A DNA stretch of 64,000 nucleotides from Chamaea fasciata (taxonomy: Eukaryota; Chordata; Aves; Passeriformes; Sylviidae): the NCBI GenBank assembly GCA_029207755.1, contig JARCOQ010000002.1, positions 58,011,172-58,075,171 on the forward strand, given 5' to 3'. Position 1 is the stretch's first letter. Each line of letters begins with the position of its first letter. The position numbers and the translations under genes are program-made. The notes beneath the pieces are model-generated. The model saw only the letters and a list, made by a program, of their open reading frames with translations. It ran no database searches and was not told the DNA's origin. Positions 1 to 11,460 of this stretch are shown here, one piece after another.

Positions 1-680
1 TTACATTTATTGTCAAATTAATTAAAAAAAAAGCAGGAAACAGCTCCTCCCCCTCACTGAGGAAAAATGGTTAAACAAAAATTTAGGCAAAACACCTATC
101 TTTTCCCCTTCACAAGCTTAGCTTCACTCCTGTTACTTTGCATCTCCCTTCTTGCTATCCACTGTCCTTGTTTTCACACAGGCTGTTCTCAGTCCCTTAG
201 GCGAGGTGATGGGTGGTGCAGGATGTTTGGGTCAGGGTACAAGAGTTTCTATCTGCCATGTTTTTTCTTCATTCCTTTGTCTTCTGCTGCTCTTCCCTTC
301 TTCCTCCCATGCATTAGTATGAGTCCTCCACGGGCTGCAGTCCTTCTGGAGAAGTATCTGCTCAAGTGTGGGTTACTCCTGGGTCACAGGCTCTTTCTGG
401 GTCTGATCTGTTCTGCCACAGAGCACCACCCACTGCTTTGGCTTTTTTTTTTTTTCCTTTTTTATTCTCATGATTTTGCCCTTTTTCAACTTTCTGCTAC
501 CAGCCTTACAGACAAGCTCAGCTATGGCCAGTGGTGGGTCTGTCGTGGAGCTGGTTGGAACCATCTGAAACTGGCTGCATCTATCACAAGGCATCTGCTG
601 GCCTTGTTTCATAAAGGCTACTCCTGCAGCACCCTTCCCACTGCCTAAACCTTGCCATTTATACCAAATACAGGATACTG
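1..680 (+). mobile_element. ERVL-type LTR fragment, cut by window start
   Basis: The block follows the order of the middle and 3' part of the avian ERVL-type LTR. It has a T-rich start near 1-25, 'aaaacacctatcttttccc' near 89, 'gggctgcagtccttctgg' near 330, 'tatggccagtggtgggtc' near 523, and an end near 'aaaccttgcc' at 648. It is decayed, and a T-rich insertion at about 441-470 interrupts it. The open frame over 67-648 is LTR sequence read through and not a gene. The 5' third lies outside the window. Orientation is plus. The family was assigned from memory of the consensus; the right edge is uncertain by about 40 bases. Confidence 0.72.
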
Positions 681-2670
681 CTATCTTACAATGGCTTTTG
701 AGACCAAGCATACCACACCAAAATTGAAAATATTTCATTAGGAAGCTGTTCGCTCTAAGATCTTAAAAACTGATGAAACAAGCTAGCAAATTAACATAGA
801 ATGAAGACAGCCTTAAAGGGAGGGTGTATTGAATGGAGGCAAACATCAGTACAGGATTTACAAAGGTTAAAACTAATGTTTCCAGAGCCTTTTGAAGCAA
901 TGCCTGTTGAATGTGCCATCTGGAGTTCAGCCAATGTCAAATGGGTTCATTTTAACAGCATGGTGGATCAAAGCACTCAGAGCTTACCCACTCAGTGAGC
1001 AAATCACAAGTGAACAGGCTGTCATACAGGTACACTGACACTTGGAAAGATGGAAACACTTAACCCTTCTAGTTGCTGGGTCATGAACTACTCTTGCAAA
1101 GTTGCCAAGAAAGAACATTTTGGATCAATTTTTAAGACATAATTTATTTTTCTCCTGAAATCACAGTCTGGCTTGATGCTTCTCTGCAATTAAAAAGATT
1201 GTTTGTAGTCGTTCAATGTTTCACCTCTTTGCAAACCTCTTTGCTCAGTCATTCTCAAAGCAGTGGCTTGCTCTTATAAAAGTTAAAAAAGAAAAGATTA
1301 AGAACTTCCATTGTATCAGAATCATGCAATTTGCTTTCTGACAGCTAGAATGCATCTTTCTATCTTGAAATTTATTTGGAACATCTCTTCAGGCATGCTG
1401 CCAATCTCATGTACATCTGTTGCAGTTTTAAAATATTTTTGGGAGTATATAAAAGATTGTTTTTCCCTCCAAAAAAGGTGTGCAGAAATCCAGGCAGGCT
1501 ACTTGGTTGGTTTGGTCTATCAATTCTGCTTTGAAATTTGATCTATACCATATTTTCCTCTGCAATTCCCAGCTACATTTCTCAGGATTTATGTACCCAA
1601 AAAGACAGAACTTGTACTTCTCAGATTTTATCTTGTCATTATATAAAATAATAGTCACTCAAAGAAAACTCTGTTCTGCATTTGTACACAGAACCTTTTT
1701 TGTGAGGATCCTCCCTTTTCCTTAGAATATGGCAGGTACAAGTAAGCATCAAAGAGGACATTGCTTCTTGCTAGAAACAATCAAAAACTGGCAATCTAAG
1801 TGAGAAAAGCTCAGGGCTAAACAAGAAATCCTACTGATGGGAAAAACATTATTTAAGCCTTATCCTTCTCCAAGTTCTCTGGAAAACATACACGGATTTG
1901 AAAAGTGATGTAGAACCTGAAACATTTAATTCGGGGCATAGAGAGCCATCTGTATTTCTTGACTCAGCTCCAAAAATTTAGCACCCTAATTTCATTCTTG
2001 GCTGAATGGGCAAGATTAATCCAGCTGAAAGTCGGAGTGGAATACAACTTTTTAGCTCTCAAAGTTTATATTGTGAATGTCTTAACACCAGTTACTTACG
2101 GTCAGTGCATTTTTTATCTAACAGAGGCACTTAATGGTAGTAGACAAAGTGACTTAATAGGCACTTTCAGGGTGAAATTAATTTCATCCTGAATTCAATT
2201 TCACCAGATCAGTGAGATTATTCAGGGCTTAAAAAAATGAAACCCCATTTTTAATAAAAGGAGACTTCCAAGATATTTTCAGTTTAGTTTTCTATGTTTA
2301 GGCAGGATTAATTGCACCTGATGTGCATCTGAACAAATTAGAGGTTGATAGCTATTAACCTAAGGTTAATATTAGGCTAAGATGAACACCTTTAACCAGA
2401 AAAGGAAAAAAAAAATTCTTATAGAATCATGGGTTGTAAGACTAAATGCAATAAGGAAACATTTTCCTTCTTCCCTTGTGTTTTATTTGTATTATCCTTT
2501 CTTCTGTATCCTAAGGACCTGGTCTCTGAAAATCAGATAGTAAAATCACACGAGATTTGATTTAGTCATTACTATAGTTGTCTCACTGGTCAGTCTTTAC
2601 CTTTGCCAAAGCTGCAGTTAGTTTAAATAATGGGCAAAAAAATTTCCCAAAGAATACATAGAGATTACAC
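681..2670. other. Unassigned AT-rich non-coding stretch
   Basis: I see no gene or recognisable mobile element here. Short frames occur (for example 801-998 and 1311-1541) but they have no recognisable domain, splice context or codon pattern. The composition is that of the AT-rich background. Confidence 0.6.
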
Positions 2671-2793
2671 AAAGCAAACAAACAAACAAACAAACAAAAC
2701 CCCAAACCAAAACAAACAAACAAAAAAACAACAAAAAAACCCCCACAAATCCCACAAATTAAAAACAAGCCAACCAAACAACAACAACAAAAA
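2671..2793. repeat. A/C-rich simple repeat (CAAA-type)
   Basis: The tract begins with tandem 'caaa' units near 2675-2697 and degenerates into A-runs broken by single or double C. It gives lysine/asparagine/threonine-rich or leucine/phenylalanine-rich artefact frames on the two strands (2630-2902 plus, 2583-2777 minus). It is one of about a dozen similar tracts in the window. Confidence 0.9.
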
Positions 2794-5700
2794 TACCTCT
2801 AACTTCTCTGTCCCTGTAACTTTGTGCAGTGTACTGGCACTTCAGAGCTGTGCGCAGATATTTTTTTGTCCCAAAAAACAAGAGAGCAGATCTTCCCCAT
2901 AATGTTTTTCCTAGAAGGCAATCCCATCAGGGAAACCCCCATGGGAATCGACTTCCCATGGTTACCTTTAAGGTGCTTCCCTATCTATGTCATACACTTG
3001 GAGTGGAAACCCTGCTGCCCTCTTTTGCATTCTTTGAGGTGTCTTCCATATCAGTCTGCCCCTTGTATATGCTTGCTATTCCTTCTTGCACCTTTGCATC
3101 TGTTTGTTATTGAAAATAAAACAAATATGTATAGAAAGAGGCCAGCAAACAACCTGCATATAATTTTATACTTTGTCTGTTTTCAGTAAAGGAAAAAAAA
3201 AAAATCACTTGTAACTTAAATGCCTGTATGAATGCTCTTCATGAGTTAAAAAGAAAAAAAGTCAATATTCTGTGAAAAGGTCATGGGAGGGGACAGGAAG
3301 ACCTGGAAAAGTCAATGGGTGTAGAAAAATTTTGTAATATTTGGTAATTTGTTTCTTCTCTAAGGAAAAAAATTCTAAGTCCAGATCAGAATTTGATTCT
3401 ACTGATTTTGCTTAGCTTCATACAGAAGCATGTAAACCTTAGTAGCACTGGAAGTCATGTTTTCTTACAGGATAGTTAGAGCTAACTCATAAAATAGCAA
3501 TTAGCATTATCTTAAATGTACAACTGATAACAAATATATTTGAGCATAAAATACAATTTAATTTTACTTTCAGGTTATATTACAGGTTTTTTAATGATTA
3601 TTTGTTGTAAGATATCATATAAATATTTAACCAGAAAGAACTGCAGGTACTTCAGACATTTTTCTGAAACCATGTCATGAAACTGGACTTTCATGACATA
3701 GACTAGACTATTGCTAAACTATAAAACCAGCAAATGTACACATGTATTGTCTTGATAATAACTCATCAATGCTTGCAAGACATCCAGGAAATAATGGAAA
3801 TATCCAAAACTGACAATGAAAAATGATGGCAGAATGAAACGGATGATAAGGTAAACATAATATTTAGACAGCTCATTAAAAAGAACTTTTTTTTTTTTTT
3901 CTTGAGTTATTATGTCTGGTGCCCAATCCACTTTATACTGATTGGAGAAAGGTAACAGTGTCAAAAGGTAAACTATACCTACTATGACTAGATATGTATA
4001 TTTTTATGCTTTATATGTGATTTGTTTACTGTCTTATATACAATGGCCTGTATTCCAATAAATTTAGGCCATTATTCAGTACGTTCAAGTTATGCTACTG
4101 GGGGTAATTCTTCTTAGATTTTGCAGTTTTATCACTTATTGTGCCTACTAAGTCAATTCTGGCAATATATTGCTAATGCATTACAGTTAATCAACTAGCC
4201 AATGTTGCTTAAATGAGACTCATCCCATTAATTTCAGGATTATTACAGTGGTTTATGTTGGCCATAGACATCAAGCCTTATATGAGCAATGCCCAAATCA
4301 CTAGTCTTTTCATGTATTTTCCCTAGGCAGACCTCCTGTCATTAAAGGTGCTTGGGACTACGGTTCTTGTCTATAAATTATAATCCTATATATAACTGTC
4401 TCTGCTTTCCCTTAAACCTATCATGTAACACATGAATATATTTAATGACTGACTGCATGAAGAGTAAGAATCTGTCATTAACATATTTGTAAGAAATATA
4501 ATTACGAAAATGTTCAAGGAATATGATTTAAAAGACAATTTACAGTTACAAGAGCTTGCATTAAAAAAAAAGAAAGAATCAAATTATGTTAGAAATTAAG
4601 AAGAGAAAAACACCAATAAACTTGAAGAGTGGGAATGAAGACATGTGAGTGACACGAGCGTTAAAAAAGGGGCTTTGTTCTAGTATGGAAAGAGAGATCC
4701 ATTCTTTTGGTTTCATCTCAAGGTTTTTCTTATTTTTCACACAAATTAAAGGCAGTTTTTAGACTTGGAAACTTGCCATTTCATGCATATTAAAAAAAAA
4801 AAGGCAAAAAAGCAAAAAAAAAAAAAAAAAAGCTTCTTTGCTGTGAAGTAGAAAAAAATTCATACTAAATCAAATTCACAAGTACTTGCTAAGCAAAAAC
4901 TGGTTGTTTTTCACAGCCAAAAGGGCTGAATTGATTTTGTGGTATCAAAACAAGCTATCTACACTTCCATACCTCAGCAAAGAAATAAACTAAAATTACA
5001 TTTCTACTGCTACAAGCTTGTAGTTTATATTTTTCATGTATGTTCCCTGGCGTAAGTTAAAAGAGAATAGTTGTTGAAGGAATACTTCTGTATATAATAA
5101 GTGTTCACAGAGGCAGGAATGATAAGCAGCTAATTTGCTTTTCATAAATTTACACGTAGGGGTCCTGCTTTTACAGAATTTTCAGCTTTATTAATTTATC
5201 AACCAAAATTGACTGTGATGGATGAAATAATTTTTATAATTCATGTAGCTACATATTTCACTAATATTAGTACTTTTTCTGTGAATCTTCTTTACACCAG
5301 CAATCTGACCATGAACAACTGAAATCAGGAGGAAATGTGCTGTTGAATTCTGTAAAAATAAAATATAACAGGACACTGAAGGTGCCTTCCTGTTGCTGAA
5401 GTATTTTTTGCCACAACTTCTTTTCTAGACCCTTCTCTGGAAAGATACATTTACATGACACAGTCCAGTGTCATGTAGGAAGAACCATATTCATGCAGAA
5501 TAATTGATGAACAGGTATATTGGCCTGGAATTGTGTCATACCTCATACCAACAGCACTTCTGGAACCTCCGCTGCATAGCTGCGCTGCAGAGCATCAGGC
5601 AGACATGCAATCTGTGAGCGAATCCTCTCCACCTACCAAACATTTTCCTAGTGTTCAGAGTCCTATTGAATAATCATGCTTTGTTCTATTAGTCCCAAAA

Positions 5701-6509
5701 CATACTATCACACTGTTCTGTTAATTCTCAGCAGTCATTGCTGTTGCTCAACTCCAACACTGTCACATTAACTACTTATGTGATTTTCATTTGTGGCTTA
5801 AATATTTTTCCAGATGATGAGTTGAACTGATGAACAAGGATACAAGTACAAATTTATTCCTTAAAACAATTCCTGTAATACGTGGTTTGGAAACTATACT
5901 TTCTTTTTAGGAAGAATAAAATATGTAAACCAATAACCATAGTTCCTTTCCCAATTTTTTAATTTGTTCAATTTTCTGTACTCAAGATAATTGTTTTGTG
6001 TAAACTAGTGTGAAATAAGTTTTTAAACTTATAAAGCTTAGTACCAGACAAAAATCCACCTTTTTTTTCTTTTTAAGACAGGGGCTCAGGACAAAATCCA
6101 GCAAGGTTTTTGGTCCAGATTGATCTTTCTTCTTTCAGAAGGATGAGGCAGCAGCATTAACTACTCTGACTCATTTTATTCTGCCTTCTGAAGACTGCTG
6201 CACTCCGGTATAATAAAAATGTAAGCTTCATGTAACTGAAATCCTAAACTGTCCCTGGTTTGGAAACTTGTAAATCATGTTTATATGTCAAATTATTCAG
6301 ATGACAGTATTCCTCTGTGCATTCTACAGACAAGTAGGAACTGCCATTGATAATGTGAGGAGATGTGGATCTTTCCTTCTTGTCTAAACTTTTAGCTGAA
6401 TTGCCTAAAATTAGTTAGCTTCCCAAAGTTAAGTGTGAGGAAGAAACATTTCAGTATTTTCATTTAATATGGAAGGCCAGCAGAAATTTCATACAGTGAA
6501 ATTTCATTG
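2794..6509. other. Unassigned non-coding stretch
   Basis: I recognise no gene. The part at about 2820-3120 is somewhat GC-richer, ends with an AATAAA near 3114, and reads open in two plus frames, but neither frame resembles a known protein and no poly(A) tract follows directly. Homopolymers occur at about 3887-3900 (T) and 4790-4831 (A). A small GC-richer patch lies at about 5565-5630. Confidence 0.55.
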
Positions 6510-6855
6510 AATGGAAGTGGCAAGTCCTGCACCTAGGGAGGTTTAACCCCAATGTTTGGGTACATGCTGGTGGAAAAGAGATGAAGCAAAGGCTCTTTTC
6601 ATTCACACACAGTGACAGAACCAGAGCATTAACGGTAACACAGAATGTTCCTCTTGAACATCAGGAAACATCAGAGCAATTGACTGATCATGGGCACAAA
6701 TTGCTCAGGGATGTTGTAGACTCTCCAACTCTACACATATCCAGAAACTCCCTGGATACAGTCCTGGACTGTCTGCTGTAGGTGTCCCTGTTGGAGCAGG
6801 AGGGTCACACCAGATGACCATGAGAAGTCCCTTCCAACAAAAACATACTGTGGTT
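6510..6855 (+). mobile_element. CR1 LINE 3' fragment with internal deletion
   Basis: 'caagtcctgcacctaggg' near 6521 matches the CR1 region that normally lies several hundred bases upstream of the 3' end. The copy then jumps to 'acagtgacagaaccagag' near 6609 and to the terminal part 'gatgaccatgagaagtccc' near 6814, with a degenerate 'tgtggttctgtgcat' tail. The copy is thus plus-strand, heavily diverged and internally deleted. The reverse-transcriptase frame is not intact. The neighbouring CR1 at 7089 points the opposite way. Confidence 0.8.
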
Positions 6856-7088
6856 CTGTGCATATTAAAATAATAATTATCTTTTCTAAATTCCTACTAC
6901 GCTGGCCATCTAGGCCTGCAGACACCTAAAGCTTCTTCCTGTTCTCATTTGTACAGCACCTTCAGTCTCAACAGCCCTACTTAGAGCCTTAATGCTGGCA
7001 TGATTTCAAATCCAAATTTTCTCTGAATTGAAATGGGCTAGAGCCAAAGGAAGTGAGACACCTTATATGTGCCATGTAGTTCAGTGGT

Positions 7089-7930
7089 TATAGAATTAGA
7101 GAATCATTCAGGTTAGAAAACAACTTTAGATCATAGAGTGCAAGTGTTCACCTGTCACTACCAAGTCTACCACTGTCAAGTCCGCCACTACAACACTAAA
7201 CCATGCACCTAAGTGTAAATACTTCCAGGGATGGTAACTCAAGCTCTCCCCAGACAGTCTGTTCCAAGGCTTCAAAACCCATCTGGTAAAGAAATGTATT
7301 CTAATATCCTACCTCTCCAAAACTTCCTTTCAGGTAGTTTTAGAGAGTGACAATATTCTTTGGGTTAAACAACCCCAGATCCCGCAGCTGCTCCTCATAA
7401 GACTTGTGTTCTGAGAACCTTCATCATCTTTGTCTCCCTTCTCTGGACATGCTCAAGTATCTCAATGTCCCTGTAAATGAGGGGCTCAGAACTGAGCACA
7501 GCACTCAAGGTGTGGCCCCACCAGTGCCGAGTACCGGGGAACAATCCCTGCCCTGGTCCTGCTGGCCACACCATTGCTGATACAGGCCAGGGTGCCATTG
7601 GCCTTCTTGACCACCTAGGTGCACATTGGCTCATGTTCAGCTGGGTGTTAAACAATCCCCCTGGTCCTTTTCTCCTGGCCCTCTTTCCAGCCATTCTGCC
7701 CCCAGCTCATAACATCACAGGGGATTCTTGTGACCCAGCACCTGGCCTTGTTGAGCTTCACACAATCGGCCTCAGCCCATTGATCCTGCTTGTTCAGATC
7801 CTCCTTCAGAGCCTTCCTGCCCACCAGCAGATCAGCACTCCCACCCAACTTGGTGTCACCTGCAAACTAACTGAGACTACATTTGATCCCTTTGTCCAAA
7901 TAATTGCTAAAGGTATTAGATAGAACTCAC
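7089..7930 (-). mobile_element. CR1 LINE 3' fragment, antisense
   Basis: Read on the plus strand this is the reverse complement of a CR1 3' end. The terminal element is near 7090 ('tagagaatcattcaggtt'), 'cttccagggatgg' is near 7226, 'caaggtgtggccccacca' is near 7506, and the copy stops near 'aactaactgagactac' at 7865 and the following 60 bases. Roughly 840 bases from the 3' end are kept, which is typical 5' truncation. The open frames over 7395-7694 and 7477-7923 are CR1 shadows with no intact reverse transcriptase. The first 150 bases are more diverged than the rest. Confidence 0.88.
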
Positions 7931-9727
7931 ATTAAGCCATTAAACAGAACACGCAACTCAAAGGCCGCAGTCTCATATCTACTACTTTTTTATGATGTTT
8001 AAGCTCTACCTTAAGTCCCCAGCTTCTCTAAAATTGTACTTAGAGGCACCGTCCATACTTCTATGTTCAAATCCATGTCTATGTCCATGTATGAAACCCA
8101 CTGCGAATCTACTGTCAGAAAAGCACAACGCTCCGTATCTTTTCTTGGATTTAGATGCTGATTATTTTAAACAATTAATTTTAGAATTTCTGACTCCATG
8201 ATAGCTTCATATTAGTTCAAGAATTTTGTGAGTTTGATGTCATAAAGCTACTTCCCACACCCCAAAGATGACACTGACATAATGTGCACGTATCCACCAG
8301 TTCGTGCATCATCATTCATCAAAGTCCTGAAACAGAAAACCATGTTGTTGATACAATAATTATTCTAATTAAAGCAAAAGTGTGACAGGGAGAAAACAGT
8401 TTACCAACACCCCCGACCCCCCCCAAAAAAAACCCAAACAAACCCCCAAACCCAAACCAAAAAACACAAATATACTGTGCTGTTCAATATTTTTCCTAGG
8501 CCTCTTTGACCAGCTTCCTTCCTTTAATATTGCAGCTGATATCTATCCAACAAATTAATAGACATGGCAAAATATGTGCAAGATAAGTCACTCAGTTTCA
8601 GATAATGAGCTTAGGTACCACACACCCGGTATTTTTTTTATCTTTCAGGTATACTCTTTTAGATTCTTTTAGGAATTCAGGAACAATCTGTCTTTAATAA
8701 CAATATTCCCTGTAGTATATATTCCTTATACACCTAAGTAATGTTAAAGGTAAAGCACAAACTGACAAAAGCAAGGCAATTTAAAGTTATGATGGATGCT
8801 GCCTTTCACTTAGGCTATTGTGCACAGTTACGGGTATTGCAGAACAAATCATTCAGTGACCTGAGAGCCTCTCTGTAATGACTAAGTATAATGGAACAAG
8901 TCAAGCCTGGAGTATTATCCTTCACACTGATTTTTCCCTTGCTTTTGTCAGTGTCTGTGATAATTTGGCTTTTAGCCCGTTAATTTCCTCCGTTTATGAA
9001 ATACTCCCCATGGAGGTAGTTGCCTGCCATGGGGATATGCAATATGAGAATTCTTAAAATATATTTTGTTTAATTATATATCAAGGTACCAGTAGAGCAG
9101 CAATTATTATTTCATATTACAATGACTGTTACACTCTATACTATTTTCTACTATGACTTTCTCTCCTGGATAACCACATTGTAGAAAAATCAGAAATGAG
9201 ATTTTCCATATGTTTGAAGTTTGCCAGTTAGTAATCCTACAGTATCACTTGTCATAATCAATAATGTTAACCAAAATGTAAGTTAATTTTGCGAAATAAA
9301 CGTCCAGTTACATTGATGAGATTGCCTGTTGACACTGATTGGTAGACAGAAGTGAGTCTTTGTGACAGAATAGAAATGTAATAGTTATTGAAAAATGTGA
9401 GCAATAAAAAGCTACTGTTCTTCTTTAAAATCTAATAAATACAAAGAAATCTATGTCTAAAATTGTTCTATCTTGTTTAGGTACCAAGGGGCTTTGAATG
9501 GAAACAAAATATAAATAGTGTTTTGCTTTCTTAGAAGAGAAGGAAAAAAGGACAAAAAAAACCCTGTGATTTTTTCTCTTCTAATATATTCACTTTTTGC
9601 TCTATCCATCTGCTATGACACCAGTTGCACTTGGTGCATACAGTATATGGAGTGTACAGGAATATTAAGAAGGAACAGGTAAGAGAATGTCTTAAATGTT
9701 GTCAGTTAGTTATGGTAGGAGGCAATC
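7931..9727. other. Unassigned non-coding stretch with one A/C tract
   Basis: I see no gene or dateable repeat. An A/C-rich simple tract occupies about 8409-8468, with C-runs of 5 and 8 followed by 'aaaaaaaaccc'. The rest is AT-rich background. Confidence 0.55.
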
Positions 9728-9952
9728 AGTTAACAGATTTGCAGACAGGAAGATCTTCTCAGGAGAATCAAGGAGTTTAAGAGGAGCTGGGATGACACAT
9801 GGTTGCTGCTAGTCTCAGCAGGACTGACAGCAGAGGGGGAGGAGGGCTGGCTGTGTGTACATCAGGTAGAGCTTGGGGCAGCATGCCTGTTGTTTTCCTG
9901 TGCAAGATGTTGATAGCCAGACTAAGAGAAAAAAAAAAAAAAAAAAAAAAAA
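9728..9952 (+). repeat. GC-richer block ending in A24; possible retrocopy tail
   Basis: About 200 bases of clearly GC-richer sequence (gaggaggg / ctggctg motifs near 9837-9855) end in 24 uninterrupted A residues at 9929-9952. The shape resembles a polyadenylated retrocopy. However, there is no AATAAA or ATTAAA in the 40 bases before the A-run, and I could not find a target-site duplication. It may simply be a microsatellite next to a GC-richer patch. Confidence 0.35.
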
Positions 9953-11039
9953 GACACCATTAAATAAAGTAGTTTTGTTGTTTAATTACATTCAAATGGC
10001 TGTTTAGCACCATGAAAGTGTAAAATAAAAATAAGCAGGGGAAACACTAAGAGCTATTTACTTGCAGTGATCTAAAAGAAAAGATTCTTTGCCAGACCTC
10101 AAAATTAACAGACCTTTTCCTCTGTGTAAGGCCCTTGAGGCCCTTGCACCTCTTCTTCCCCTGGCTACATGCCCCAGCTGAGACCAGACCTACTTAATTT
10201 GTATGAGATAATTGAAATGATTTGTTCATTGGGTCCCTTTATAGCCTGCCCTACCTAATTCTTCTGTTTCTTTTTTTTTTTTGATCTATGTAAAATAGAA
10301 GCACTAACTTTCATCATGTGTGGACACTTGCCTGTAGTCCTTGCTTTGCAAAAAATAGGCCAGAAGTTACCACATTTTCGTGATCATCCACTCCTTCTTC
10401 ACCCCTTGAAGAGAAAAAACAAAACAAGAAAACCTGAACACTTACACAATATTGGTGGGACAATGTAGTTCTTTCTCATGACCATTGCTTAGCAACTTCA
10501 ATAAAGTTTAAGAGCTTTTAGCAACTCTCTTTCACTGTTTGAAACAGTACAACTCTCCAGAACAAGATTTTAAAATCCAGTTTCTCTCATTTAAATGTCC
10601 CTGCCCCAGGGATTGTTGTTCCAGTTGTGATAACTTCTTTAATATATGAATGAAATCTTGCAGCTCCATTGCCTGCAGTGCATATTCCTATTCAGATTCT
10701 GTTGCTGGTTGCATTAACTCAGATATACTTCCATCTTTTTATAAGGCTCTTATGATAAAACAATCAAAAACTATTGCTAGTGGAAGAGGAACCGAAACTC
10801 TTGAAGGTATTTCAACATTTAGATGCCCTGAATTGTGTTGCCAGGAAAAATTGCTCAGTTCAAACAGTTTAAACTAAGTTAAGATCAAAGCAGTTTAGTG
10901 ATTTACTAATGACATGTAATTATCCAGAAATCAGTGAGCTATATATTCAGGATCAATATCAGTAATACAGCAGTTAAACCACAGTGCTAGACACTCAAAA
11001 ATTGCTAATAAGCTCTTACAAGTTTCTAAACACCCTTCA
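9953..11039. other. Unassigned AT-rich non-coding stretch
   Basis: There is no gene and no recognised repeat apart from a short T-run near 10271-10282. The open frame at 10650-10877 has no recognisable similarity. Confidence 0.55.
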
Positions 11040-11460
11040 GTAACTAAACCTTCCAAAAATTTTTGTGTCACAGTTCCCCTGAGCAGCAGCCAGAGGTCAG
11101 TGGCATCCCTCTCCAACAGTCCAGGTTTTCCAGTTGCTCACCTCCTGTGAGAGATGTGAGCCCTCCAGCTCTGTGTGACAAAGCCCCCCACGAGGTCCCC
11201 TGTACCTAGCAGTGAGGTGGCACTGAGTGCTGGTCACATGTGACATCTCACTGTGGGTACAGGCCCTTCCCCAGCACCTCTTTGTGAGGTTGGGCTGCCC
11301 TGTCTGGGCTGCAGTTAGGTCCTTAATGTGACCATTTTGAGTGCAAACACTCTCCAGACCATTTTGACTATGTGCAATCTCCATAAACACCATGTGCACT
11401 AACATTTTTATTTCTAAGTTATCCTGGCTATCTGCCAAGGGAGTGTTCTAGCACCCTCAC
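11040..11460. other. GC-richer block of unknown nature
   Basis: About 420 bases stand out from the AT-rich surroundings, with few CpG dinucleotides. The minus strand is open for 113 codons (11097-11438) and holds 'aagaaataaaaatg'-like A-rich sequence, but I recognise no domain. Near-repeats of 'cattttga' occur at about 11332 and 11361. It could be an old LTR or other decayed element that I do not know, or a conserved non-coding element. I cannot choose between these from sequence alone. Confidence 0.35.

Noticed and set aside
67..648. The longest plus-strand open frame, 193 codons
   Set aside because: It runs along an ERVL-type LTR landmark by landmark, shows a T-rich (leucine/phenylalanine/serine) composition and has no domain. 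It is LTR read-through and not a gene.
2820..3120. A GC-richer block ending near AATAAA, as a possible gene end or retrocopy
   Set aside because: No poly(A) run follows within the usual distance, the frames are unrecognised, and nothing else supports a transcript end.
7395..7923. Open frames of 99 and 148 codons on opposite strands
   Set aside because: Both lie inside the antisense CR1 3' region and do not encode a reverse transcriptase.
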